Of a stretch of DNA of 48,747 nucleotides, positions 24,485-31,403 are shown piece after piece. The notes under the pieces were generated by a model. It did not search any database. It was not told the DNA's origin and saw only the letters and a list, made by a program, of their open reading frames with translations. Both the position numbers and the translations under genes were made by a program. Numbering within the stretch: the stretch's first letter is position 1; each line of letters begins with the position of its first letter. The stretch is from a virus, in IMG/VR virus record IMGVR_UViG_3300035070_002886, positions 1 through 48,747 of that record. The stretch is one strand, 5' to 3'.

Positions 24485-24702
24485 CACTTACTCTCCTTCT
24501 TATAACTACCCTGACGGCGGTCAGCCACAAAAGGGACAAGCTTCCCGTCAATTTCAACTAGTAAGACTTTATCTTTCTTGGCGATGTAGTTACGCAGTGT
24601 GCCACGGTTAATACCAATCTTGAGCGCAGCTTGTGAAATGTTGCCACGAGTGCTAATTAACACTTCATCAATGGTGGTGGTTGGTGTGTCTGTAAATTTC
24701 AT
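24484..24702 (-). CDS. NinH/Fis-like helix-turn-helix protein
   Basis: 72 aa, first gene of the cassette. VLISTRGNISQAALKIGINR is a helix-turn-helix, continuing GTLRNYIAKKDK, then DGKLVPF. This is the layout of lambda NinH, a small Fis-like DNA-binding protein. It probably regulates the divergent promoters directly upstream (24732-24794) or acts as a nucleoid-type factor. Confidence 0.65.
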   Translation of the reverse strand: MKFTDTPTTTIDEVLISTRGNISQAALKIGINRGTLRNYIAKKDKVLLVEIDGKLVPFVADRRQGSYKKESK

Positions 24703-24731
24703 TTAATCATCCTGTTTGTTAAGTTGAATTA

Positions 24732-24760
24732 ATCTTAATCAGCATATTGAATAAAATCAA
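24732..24760 (-). promoter_or_regulatory. Promoter of the NinH/ANR cassette
   Basis: Minus strand TTGATT (24760-24755), 17-base spacer, TAAGAT (24737-24732). It is back to back with the rightward promoter at 24766. Confidence 0.5.
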
Positions 24761-24765
24761 GTCAT

Positions 24766-24794
24766 TTGTTTAATTATTTTTAAGTGGTTATACT
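24766..24794 (+). promoter_or_regulatory. Rightward promoter restarting tail-gene transcription
   Basis: TTGTTT, 17-base spacer, TATACT (24789-24794). The -10 region TATACTTAAC recurs at 34502-34511 before the gp46-like gene, suggesting a shared late-promoter type. Confidence 0.55.
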
Positions 24795-24799
24795 TAACG

Positions 24800-24846
24800 T
24801 GCTCCCCGGCTCTGTCCTGTGCCTTTAGCCATTGTGGTGGGGAGCA
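24800..24846 (+). promoter_or_regulatory. Leader hairpin, 8-bp perfect stem
   Basis: TGCTCCCC (24800-24807) pairs with GGGGAGCA (24839-24846) across a 31-base loop. It starts at the expected 5' end of the mRNA made from the promoter at 24766. No T-run follows, so it is not a terminator; it may protect or regulate the tail mRNA. Confidence 0.45.
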
Positions 24847-24866
24847 TTAAATTCAGGACTTTTAAA

Positions 24867-25442
24867 ATGATTGTATTTATAGATGTGAAGAAAGATTGCA
24901 CCGAATTCCATCCGATTGACGGGCTTATTTTTAAGGCGCCTCAAGTAACAGATCGTGACAATTTCAAATTATTTCTAGCTACTCAATCTAGCGAGGCAGC
25001 TAGCCACGACTTACATCCTAACTTCTTCATTGATGCGGGTTATTTAACTCAAGAAGTTATTAATTTTGTCGAAACTTGCGGTATCCCTAACATTTACGCT
25101 GTTAAGTTAATGCAAGACGAAGTAAGAATCATAGCTACAAGCGGCAAGCAACAACGCGCAGCAGGCAAAGTCACCGACAGCAATACGCTAACAATGCGAC
25201 TAATTCAGCACAGCATTAAACTTAATGGATCTAAATCGGAGCGCAGTATTAAGCGAGCGCAAGATGAGCTAGCGCACTCTGAAGTTACCGACCGAATTAA
25301 TGCGCTTGCAAAAGCACTTGATGGACTATCACCGTTGAGAACAATAATTCACCGTAGCAACTCTGAAACCGAAAAAGACCCAATCAACAAAGCCATTGAG
25401 AACATCGCAAAAGAGCTTTCATCACTTACACAACAGGACTAA
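24867..25442 (+). CDS. Hypothetical tail-region protein, 191 aa
   Basis: ATG at 24867 with AGGAC upstream; a longer upstream frame would run through the leader hairpin and is unlikely. The protein starts MIVFIDVKKDCTEFHPIDGL and ends in a helical basic/acidic segment. It precedes the tail assembly chaperone gene by six bases, so it is probably a tail assembly factor. No family is recognised. Confidence 0.6.
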   Translation: MIVFIDVKKDCTEFHPIDGLIFKAPQVTDRDNFKLFLATQSSEAASHDLHPNFFIDAGYLTQEVINFVETCGIPNIYAVKLMQDEVRIIATSGKQQRAAGKVTDSNTLTMRLIQHSIKLNGSKSERSIKRAQDELAHSEVTDRINALAKALDGLSPLRTIIHRSNSETEKDPINKAIENIAKELSSLTQQD

Positions 25443-25447
25443 CACCC

Positions 25448-25867
25448 ATGACTAAATCAAACGTACAAATCCCACTAGAAGCCGCAGAGGCTGAACTCAT
25501 TACCCTATTTGAAGCAATGGACATCGACACAGACGTTGATTCAATGCTTGAAGATGACGCGAAAGACTTCAAAGACAAGCTTCGTACGCTCGCTAAGCCT
25601 ATTTCACTAGGTCGCGCTATTGTTGATGGTGATAGCTACGTGCTAACGCTTAAAAAACCAATCAGCGAAAATGAGAAAGTCATTACCATTAAAGAGCCAG
25701 GCGGACTAGCTTGGGAGATGATGGACAAGGGCGGCAAGAATCAAGACATGAAAAAGCTGATGATGTTCATTAGCGGCATGGTTGGCGTACCATACGTTCA
25801 AATCTGTAAGCTTCCAAACTCAGATCTAAAAATCCTTAAAGAGTTTGCATTGCTTTTTTTGGCCTAA
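25448..25867 (+). CDS. Tail assembly chaperone (Mu gp41-like)
   Basis: 139 aa. It lies between tube and tape measure as required for the G or gp41 class of chaperone. The sequence has an acidic helical N-terminus and a beta-rich YVLTLKKPI segment followed by EKVITIKEPG, seen in Mu/P2-type E/41/14 chaperones. The end of the gene contains the slippery heptamer T_TTT_TTG. It would coat the tape measure protein before tube assembly. Confidence 0.75.
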   Translation: MTKSNVQIPLEAAEAELITLFEAMDIDTDVDSMLEDDAKDFKDKLRTLAKPISLGRAIVDGDSYVLTLKKPISENEKVITIKEPGGLAWEMMDKGGKNQDMKKLMMFISGMVGVPYVQICKLPNSDLKILKEFALLFLA

Positions 25868-26100
25868 CCACGGTTAGAGTCGTCAACGGTGGGGAGCTTC
25901 AAAGGCTCCCTATTCGTTTGCACTTCGGTAAATACGTCGACCCCAACACCCGTGCTAATATATACACAACAATGTATGCACAAGTGGCTAGGGATTTTGC
26001 AAACACACCTAGACCGACTGAAATAACCGTTCAAGAATTGCGCTTCTACTACGATCTACTTGTGCCAGAATTAATGAGCTTTCAAAAACGAAAGGAATAA
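25448..26100 (+). CDS. Frameshifted tail chaperone (gp41-gp42-like fusion)
   Basis: A -1 shift at 25855-25861 joins the 139-aa chaperone frame to an open frame running to 26100, giving 217 aa. The extension begins GLTTVRVVNGGELQRLPIR and continues HFGKYVDPNTRANIYTTMYA. No good independent start or ribosome-binding site precedes the second frame, which supports frameshifting over separate translation. This is the known strategy for lambda G/GT and Mu 41/42, where the fusion binds the tape measure. The next gene begins 4 bases after the stop. Confidence 0.75.
25855..25892 (+). promoter_or_regulatory. Programmed -1 frameshift site with downstream stem
   Basis: Heptamer T_TTT_TTG at 25855-25861 lies in the correct phase. 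Six bases later CCACGGTT (25868-25875) pairs with AACGGTGG (25885-25892) with one mismatch. A second stem GGGAGC/GCTCCC follows at 25892-25910. Confidence 0.78.
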
Positions 26101-26103
26101 GTA

Positions 26104-27720
26104 ATGGCCTCGAAGTATACGATCAGCACGGTGTTCCGTGGCATTGATAATATGACAAAGCCTGTCCGAAAAATGACAGGCTCCATCAAAGACCTAACGG
26201 TATCAATAAAAAAATCAGCAAAAGAATTTAACCAGCTTCCACTTACTGAGAAATTTGAAAGTGCTGAGTTAGGTCTCCGCAAAATTGACGCAGCAACCTC
26301 TAAAGTAACTGAATCCATGTTTGGCGTTGGTAAAAAAGCCGCACAAGGTATCGCAGCATTAAGCACAGCTTTAGTGGTCGGTGCTGGAGCCGTTAACCAA
26401 ATGAAACTTGAGTCTGATAATATGACTCGATCTATGGGTGCTAGCGTAGAAACTGTGGAAGCGGTCACAAATGGCATTAAAGGCATTGGGTTAAATGCGG
26501 AGAATGTCACAGATTTGTATGAGGAAATGAATAATAAACTTGGTGAGTCGGCAGGTATCGAAGAAATAACCGCCGTTACCGAATCGCTTGGTATCCTTGG
26601 CTTGCAGTTTAATGAGATAAAAAAACTATCACCAGACGAACAATTCAAAGCCATCACTGACGCAGCGCTCAAGATGGAAGACGCCACACAAGCAGCCGCA
26701 GCCGCTGATATATTGATGGGCGGCGAAGCCAACAAAATCATTTCCACACTTCGCCTGCAAGGTAAGTCGATGGAAGACATCACCAAAAACTACCAAATGC
26801 TAAACTTCAGAACCGACCAATCACGCAAGGGCGCGGAAGATATGGCGAAAGCCCAATCTAAAACCGCCAAGATAATTGGATCTCTCACACAAGAGGTATC
26901 TGGCTTGATTGGTAAAGCGTTGGCACCAATGATTGACAAGTTCAACGATTGGATGATTAACAATAAAGAGTTGATCAGCCAGAACCTAGATAAACTATTT
27001 AACTCTATTGGTAATTCCATTGGCGACGTAGGTCAGCACATGGAAACGCTGATCGGTTGGATTGGTGATTTGGGTGCCAACTTTAGTGAGTTTGTGAAGT
27101 GGGCGAAGTGGGTTGGTGGATTTATAGTGGCGCTAACTGGATTATCAGTAGTGCTAAAAACTATAACCGTACTTGTTACGGCGTTTAACTTAGCAATGGC
27201 AGCTAACCCTATAGTGTGGGTAATTGCTGGTATCACGGCCGCTGTTGTTGGTCTAGGTTTCGCAGTTAAATACATATACGACAACTGGGGAAATATTAGC
27301 GATTGGTTTAGTAACATGTGGGACTCAATTAAAACCACTTTTAACATCGGTGTGCAAATGGTTAAGTCAATGTTCGATTGGTCGCCTATGGAGTTAATAA
27401 GCGCTCAATGGGATGGCGTTACCAATTACTTTAGCAATCTGTTTGGCGGTATCGCTTCTCTTTATGAGTCAACCGTTGGGAGCGTTATGGGCAAAGTCAA
27501 CGCAGCTAAAGACTTCTTTGGTTTCGGTGGTGATGACGAAGACATCAAGCGTTCAATGAGCATTGATGCTAATGCAGTGGTTACACCTCAAGAGAGAATT
27601 AGCCGATCTATCAGCGAGAATAAAGAAACGTTTGATATTAATGTGACTGGTCAGAATGGCGCTCAGGTATCAAGCCCTATGCAATCACCAAGGTTGAATC
27701 TGATAAACACTGGAAATTAA
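26104..27720 (+). CDS. Tail tape measure protein
   Basis: 538 aa, directly after the chaperone pair. The N-terminal region is coiled-coil-like (MASKYTISTVFRGIDNMTKP ...), the middle has long helices, and residues about 335-400 are hydrophobic (VALTGLSVVLKTITVLVTAF, then WVIAGITAAVVGLGFAV), as usual for tape measures that enter the host membrane. Its length sets the tail length. It is short for a myovirus, implying a fairly short tail. Confidence 0.88.
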   Translation: MASKYTISTVFRGIDNMTKPVRKMTGSIKDLTVSIKKSAKEFNQLPLTEKFESAELGLRKIDAATSKVTESMFGVGKKAAQGIAALSTALVVGAGAVNQMKLESDNMTRSMGASVETVEAVTNGIKGIGLNAENVTDLYEEMNNKLGESAGIEEITAVTESLGILGLQFNEIKKLSPDEQFKAITDAALKMEDATQAAAAADILMGGEANKIISTLRLQGKSMEDITKNYQMLNFRTDQSRKGAEDMAKAQSKTAKIIGSLTQEVSGLIGKALAPMIDKFNDWMINNKELISQNLDKLFNSIGNSIGDVGQHMETLIGWIGDLGANFSEFVKWAKWVGGFIVALTGLSVVLKTITVLVTAFNLAMAANPIVWVIAGITAAVVGLGFAVKYIYDNWGNISDWFSNMWDSIKTTFNIGVQMVKSMFDWSPMELISAQWDGVTNYFSNLFGGIASLYESTVGSVMGKVNAAKDFFGFGGDDEDIKRSMSIDANAVVTPQERISRSISENKETFDINVTGQNGAQVSSPMQSPRLNLINTGN

Positions 27721-27760
27721 TCGAAAATTTCAGTCACTCAATCTGAGTAACCGTAAAACA

Positions 27761-27782
27761 AAGAGGCTTCGGCCTCTTTTTT
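27761..27782 (+). terminator. Rho-independent terminator after the tape measure
   Basis: AAGAGGC-TTCG-GCCTCTT tetraloop hairpin (27761-27778) followed by TTTT. It isolates the accessory cassette at 27893 from the tail operon. Confidence 0.92.
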
Positions 27783-27824
27783 ATTGCCTGTCGAAAATAA
27801 ATTAAAATAACTGTCCAACTTTAC

Positions 27825-27853
27825 TAGACACAAGTCCAGCATATTGATACTAT
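27825..27853 (+). promoter_or_regulatory. Promoter of the small-protein cassette
   Basis: TAGACA (27825-27830), 17-base spacer, TACTAT (27848-27853). Five bases later comes the shared leader element, exactly as at the 932-960 promoter. Confidence 0.75.
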
Positions 27854-27858
27854 AGCTC

Positions 27859-27872
27859 TATCGAAACGAAAC
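27859..27872 (+). promoter_or_regulatory. Shared leader element TATCGAAACGAAAC, copy 2
   Basis: Identical to 913-926 (minus strand), with the same 5-base gap to the -10 and similar flanks (GCT in the gap, AC two bases after). The conserved register suggests a common regulator or RNA signal. Confidence 0.65.
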
Positions 27873-27892
27873 ATACAAACGGAATCAACATC

Positions 27893-28099
27893 ATGGAAAT
27901 TATCAACAAAACATTCAAAATTCAAAAGCGCGACGAAATGGGCGTTGCAAAAAAAGTTTACACGGTTTTTGTTTACGCTGTTAATGATGCAGTTCGCTGC
28001 GTAAAGGTTGTAAATGGAAAGAAAACAGCAAAATGCGAAAACTTTTCAATTAATGATTTTAACTCTGGAATTCGACTGGGTTCGGTAGTGGAGGCTTAA
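27893..28099 (+). CDS. Hypothetical accessory protein, 68 aa
   Basis: First gene of the small-protein cassette, 20 bases after the leader element. Lys-rich, beta-strand-rich (FKIQKRDEMGVAKKVYTVFV). No family is recognised. It is followed at one base by a zinc-ribbon-like gene. The promoter type suggests early expression, unlike the surrounding tail genes. Confidence 0.6.
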   Translation: MEIINKTFKIQKRDEMGVAKKVYTVFVYAVNDAVRCVKVVNGKKTAKCENFSINDFNSGIRLGSVVEA

Positions 28100-28100
28100 A

Positions 28101-28319
28101 TTGAGCAAGATTGCAAAGGTTAGGGTTTGCGCATCCTGTGAATGGATTTTTAGAGGATGTTTAGATTGCCCAAAATGCGGATTTGGTAGCTACGGGGCTA
28201 GATTCGTATACGGGCCAAAGGCTTACGAGTATGAAAAGACTCAAAAGCCTTGGTTAGATAAAAAAATCACAGCTTACGCATTGAAAATATCAAAGGAGAT
28301 TGAAATTGGAAAAGTATAA
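28101..28319 (+). CDS. Small zinc-ribbon-like protein, 72 aa
   Basis: TTG start after GTGGAGG. Two cysteine pairs (VCASCEW and CLDCPKCGFG) predict a zinc ribbon, followed by a basic/aromatic C-terminus. Zinc ribbons of this size often bind nucleic acid or RNA polymerase, but no specific family is recognised. Its end overlaps the next gene. Confidence 0.6.
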   Translation: MSKIAKVRVCASCEWIFRGCLDCPKCGFGSYGARFVYGPKAYEYEKTQKPWLDKKITAYALKISKEIEIGKV

Positions 28320-28449
28320 CGGCTTACCAAAAGCAACTTACTACCGCCGACTTAAAGAGTGGACACTAACTCTTTACGACAAGGACGGTAACGAGTATCA
28401 CGCAAGCCCTAAACACGTAATGAAAAAAGGACAAAGCAATGAAAAATAA
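28306..28449 (+). CDS. Very small basic protein, 47 aa
   Basis: TTG at 28306, eight bases after GGAG. MEKYNGLPKATYYRRLKEWT is Arg/Lys/Tyr-rich and could form a short helix-turn-helix-like unit (LPKATYYRRLKEW). It overlaps both neighbours, like the rest of the cassette. No family is recognised. Confidence 0.5.
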   Translation: MEKYNGLPKATYYRRLKEWTLTLYDKDGNEYHASPKHVMKKGQSNEK

Positions 28450-28654
28450 AATCACATTTAAAAAAATCGCAATGCAAGCTGTAATCACATTCCTTTTATT
28501 GGTGCCAGTGCCTTTCATATTTGAAGAATCTGCATTATTTACTGGTGTGTACCTTGCATTCTTCGTTATTGCTCTAGGTTTAGCGGCTAGATTGATATTT
28601 GGTCAGCAGTCGGTATTAATTCAAACTGTGGTTGTGGAGGCAGACGACAAATGA
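28439..28654 (+). CDS. Small membrane protein, two predicted segments, 71 aa
   Basis: Basic N-terminus (MKNKITFKKIAMQ), then hydrophobic segments AVITFLLLVPVPFIF and GVYLAFFVIALGLAA, then a short polar tail. It would sit in the inner membrane with two helices. Small two-helix proteins can be holins, superinfection-exclusion or host-membrane modifiers. The cassette's early-type promoter argues against a holin. Confidence 0.6.
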   Translation: MKNKITFKKIAMQAVITFLLLVPVPFIFEESALFTGVYLAFFVIALGLAARLIFGQQSVLIQTVVVEADDK

Positions 28655-28752
28655 AAACCCATAACAGAAATTACATAAGCCCTTGGATCGTCGGGCTAAC
28701 GACGCCGGTTATTGTTTTGGTTTTGATGTTGGTGGGGTGGGTTTATGAATAA
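28651..28752 (+). CDS. Tiny membrane peptide, 33 aa
   Basis: ATG overlaps the previous stop (ATGA), with GGAGG upstream. One hydrophobic segment (TTPVIVLVLMLVGWVY) follows a short polar N-terminus. Overlapping starts and stops on both sides support translation. Function unknown. Confidence 0.5.
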   Translation: MKTHNRNYISPWIVGLTTPVIVLVLMLVGWVYE

Positions 28753-28834
28753 GCACCAAATCATAGCGTTAATAGTGGTCGCCATAGCTTGGCTAATAAC
28801 AATTAACTTTGTACCTTGGCATGGAGTTAGCTAA
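28745..28834 (+). CDS. Tiny membrane peptide, 29 aa
   Basis: Starts at an ATG inside the end of the previous gene, after GGTGGGG. MNKHQIIALIVVAIAWLITI is a single transmembrane helix. Its last base is the first base of the next ATG (TAATG). Confidence 0.45.
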   Translation: MNKHQIIALIVVAIAWLITINFVPWHGVS

Positions 28835-28929
28835 TGATATCTAAAAAGAAATTCTTTGCCATCGTGCTAACAGGCGTGGCGCTTTGGTCTTATGTTGTTT
28901 ATCGTGCGGTTAGTGAGGGGTGGATGTGA
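28834..28929 (+). CDS. Tiny membrane peptide, 31 aa
   Basis: Third in a row of single-helix peptides: MISKKKFFAIVLTGVALWSY. A Lys-rich start suggests N-in topology. The stop touches the next ATG. Confidence 0.45.
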   Translation: MISKKKFFAIVLTGVALWSYVVYRAVSEGWM

Positions 28930-29327
28930 TGGGAAAGCCTAATGTAGAGGTTAGATTAAAGCTATCAGAGTACGAATCCATATTGAATGAGATTAAGTCG
29001 CTTAAGGATGAAAACTCAAAGTTGAAAGGTGGCGCTCCAGTGGTGGAAAGAATCGTGTTTAATCACATCTCTGTCGGTAATTTCTTACACCAAAGCCCAG
29101 TGAGCAACGCTATAGCAGCTAATAAACTAATAGAGGTTGGAGGTCGATTTGTTGGGGAGGCTTCCGACCGTGGCGTTGAATTTGAAGGGGTTGACGTCCT
29201 AATTGACTCGCTAAGTCGACAGGTAGATAAAATAGCGGTAATAAACAACTCTGAGCGATTGGCAACAAACAAGCTTAAAGAAGTTATGAATCGCAATCTA
29301 TGGCGTAGAATTTTAAACAAGCAATAG
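28929..29327 (+). CDS. Hypothetical protein with N-terminal coiled coil, 132 aa
   Basis: ATG at 28929 with GAGGGG nine bases upstream; an in-frame GTG earlier overlaps the previous peptide. Residues 10-35 form a short coiled coil (LSEYESILNEIKSLKDENSK). The rest is mixed. It is the last gene of the cassette, before a terminator. No family is recognised. Confidence 0.6.
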   Translation: MGKPNVEVRLKLSEYESILNEIKSLKDENSKLKGGAPVVERIVFNHISVGNFLHQSPVSNAIAANKLIEVGGRFVGEASDRGVEFEGVDVLIDSLSRQVDKIAVINNSERLATNKLKEVMNRNLWRRILNKQ

Positions 29328-29340
29328 CCAATAAAACCCT

Positions 29341-29368
29341 AACCCCTCACCAGAGGGGTTTTCCTTTC
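29341..29368 (+). terminator. Rho-independent terminator closing the cassette
   Basis: AACCCCTC-ACCA-GAGGGGTT (29341-29360) followed by TTCCTTTC. The stem is identical in sequence to the one at 23413-23432. Confidence 0.85.
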
Positions 29369-29369
29369 A

Positions 29370-29378
29370 TGCTACAAT
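29370..29378 (+). promoter_or_regulatory. Extended -10 promoter for the gpN-like gene
   Basis: TGC-TACAAT right after the terminator, with no clear -35. It would restart transcription of the baseplate genes. Confidence 0.4.
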
Positions 29379-29412
29379 ATTGGCATAAACAGCAATTAAA
29401 GAGGCTTCTTAA

Positions 29413-30663
29413 ATGGCATGGCAAGATAGGTTAGTACCATGCACCTACACCTCACCAAGTGGCGCAGAATTTACGCTGCAATATGAGGATGTAAGGCGCA
29501 AGATTAAAAAGAAAACAACCGTATTTGAGTTTGTCTCAAGCGAAGATGTGTATGTGCAGGATAACTTTGCTGGTGCGAAAACTATCCCAATGACGATTTA
29601 TTTCTCAGGGGAAGACCACGACACGCAAGCAAATGAGTTTTTCGAAGCGCTATCAGAGCAAGGGGCAGGAAAGCTACAGCACCCAATCTACGGGCTGTTA
29701 ACGGTTAACGCTACTGATGATATAGAGCAGGTCGATAGATTGAAAACTGGTGCTAACCAGAGCGCTTTCACTATCACTTTCATTGAGACAATTACCGACC
29801 TATATCCAAGCGCACAGACAAACCGCAATGAGTCAGCGCAAGCGGCAAGCACTAACTTTGATAATGTGAAAAGTGAAGAGTTTGCCGATGGGATTAACCT
29901 GGAGTCTGTCGCTGAAGAACAATCGCTGATTAATGAGATCAATGATTTTGTTGGCACTGTTGAAGAAGAGCTAAAACCGCTAGTTGAAGGCGTCGCGGAT
30001 GCTGAAGAGTTTATAAATGATGTGTCCAACTCAATCACTAACGGAATTGATACGCTAATCGGCACGCCGCTTACACTGGCTTTTCAATGTACGCAGTTAG
30101 TTAAATCAGCTACCAACACAGCAACATTGATAAGCGCCAAGCTTGACGCTTATGGTGATTTGCTTGATGACATTATTGGACCCGATAACACAACCACCAC
30201 ACCGACATACAACAACGTCGGTCAAAACTCAGTACAAACACAAGATCTGTTTGCATCAACCAACGTTTCTGCAACGGCTGATAGCATTCTGGCAACTGAT
30301 TTTGAAACGCGAGATGAAGCGCTAACCGCAGCTATATCGATTCAAGATTCATTCTTTGAATACGTAGAGTGGAAAGAGCGCAATTATGCTTCAGTGTCTA
30401 TTGAAGATGAGGGCGCAGGTTATGAGGCGCTACTTGACCACGTAACAAAGACTGTTGATAGTGTAATTGACTCAGCTTCGACACTACAGCGTTACAGAAA
30501 TGTGGTACTAGAGCGAGACATGCTAGTGCTAGATTTTGCTTATCAGTATTTTGGAACCAGTGATAGCGATACAGTGGAAAGGGTTATTTTGCTAAACGGT
30601 TTGGATAACTCGGATATTTGGACGATACCTAAAGGGCGCTTGATGCGTTATTTAGTACAATAA
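29413..30663 (+). CDS. DNA circularisation/tail protein, Mu gpN-like
   Basis: 416 aa. The N-terminal DNA_circ_N-type domain (about 1-140) shows RLVPCTYTSPSGAEFTLQYE followed later by TIYFSGEDHDTQANEFFEAL and KLQHPIYGLL. In Mu, gpN is a baseplate/tail hub component, and the circularisation name is historical (phage SfV/Mu). It lies between tape measure and gp44-like genes as in Mu, apart from inserted accessory genes. Confidence 0.85.
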   Translation: MAWQDRLVPCTYTSPSGAEFTLQYEDVRRKIKKKTTVFEFVSSEDVYVQDNFAGAKTIPMTIYFSGEDHDTQANEFFEALSEQGAGKLQHPIYGLLTVNATDDIEQVDRLKTGANQSAFTITFIETITDLYPSAQTNRNESAQAASTNFDNVKSEEFADGINLESVAEEQSLINEINDFVGTVEEELKPLVEGVADAEEFINDVSNSITNGIDTLIGTPLTLAFQCTQLVKSATNTATLISAKLDAYGDLLDDIIGPDNTTTTPTYNNVGQNSVQTQDLFASTNVSATADSILATDFETRDEALTAAISIQDSFFEYVEWKERNYASVSIEDEGAGYEALLDHVTKTVDSVIDSASTLQRYRNVVLERDMLVLDFAYQYFGTSDSDTVERVILLNGLDNSDIWTIPKGRLMRYLVQ

Positions 30664-30686
30664 ACAATGAAACAGGACAGAGAAAG

Positions 30687-31403
30687 ATGAAATACATGGG
30701 AAGCAAAGCAAGAATAGCAAAGCATATTTTGCCAATTATTTTAAAAAACCGTAAAGAGGGTCAGTGTTACGTTGAGCCATTTGTCGGTGGCGCAAATATG
30801 ATTGATAAAGTTGACGGGTGGCGTATTGGTGCGGATAGTAACGAACATTTGATTTTAGCTTTAAGTATGATTAGAGATAACCCAGAGGTGATACCAAGTA
30901 ACTCGAGTGAATATACAAAAGAAATGCGACAAGTGGCAATTAAACAAGACTCAATGGATCCGGTGGATTGCCTAATGTATTTTGCTTGTTCATTTGCTGC
31001 CAGATTTAAAAACACATGGGCTAAAGGCAATAAATATGACGACTTTGTGAGAGCTGCAAGAAGTAGCGCGATGAAGCAATCGCCAAAGTTAAATGGAGTT
31101 AAGCTGATGCACTCGAGGTATGATGATTTATCAATACCGCCAAAAAGTATTATTTATTGCGATCCGCCATACGCAAACAAATCAGGCTATGGTGCTATGT
31201 TTTGCAGCGATACATTCTGGGATTGGTGCAGAGCGAGAACAAAAGAAGGACACCATGTGTTTGTAAGTGAATACAATGCCCCAGATGATTTTGTTTGCGT
31301 GTGGCATCATGACCTAAAGGCGCTATCATCTCGGGATGGCAAGCCAAGAAAGGCAACGGAAAAGCTATTTATTCACAAGTCGCAGTATGAGGACAAGCAA
31401 TGA
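30687..31403 (+). CDS. D12-class DNA adenine methyltransferase
   Basis: 238 aa. It shows the FxGxxN-type start MKYMGSKARIAKHILP, EPFVGGANMIDKV (SAM binding) and catalytic DPPY in SIIYCDPPYANKSGYG. It methylates adenine N6, which protects phage DNA from restriction or resets Dam-type control. It is inserted between two baseplate genes and overlaps the gp44-like start by 4 bases. Its leader (ACAGGACA ... GAAAGATGAAA) resembles that of the 33339 gene. Confidence 0.88.
   Translation: MKYMGSKARIAKHILPIILKNRKEGQCYVEPFVGGANMIDKVDGWRIGADSNEHLILALSMIRDNPEVIPSNSSEYTKEMRQVAIKQDSMDPVDCLMYFACSFAARFKNTWAKGNKYDDFVRAARSSAMKQSPKLNGVKLMHSRYDDLSIPPKSIIYCDPPYANKSGYGAMFCSDTFWDWCRARTKEGHHVFVSEYNAPDDFVCVWHHDLKALSSRDGKPRKATEKLFIHKSQYEDKQ

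Noticed and set aside
26082-26786. 234-codon minus-strand open frame
   Set aside because: Antisense shadow of the tape measure gene, Ser/Ala/Ile-rich, with no start signal.
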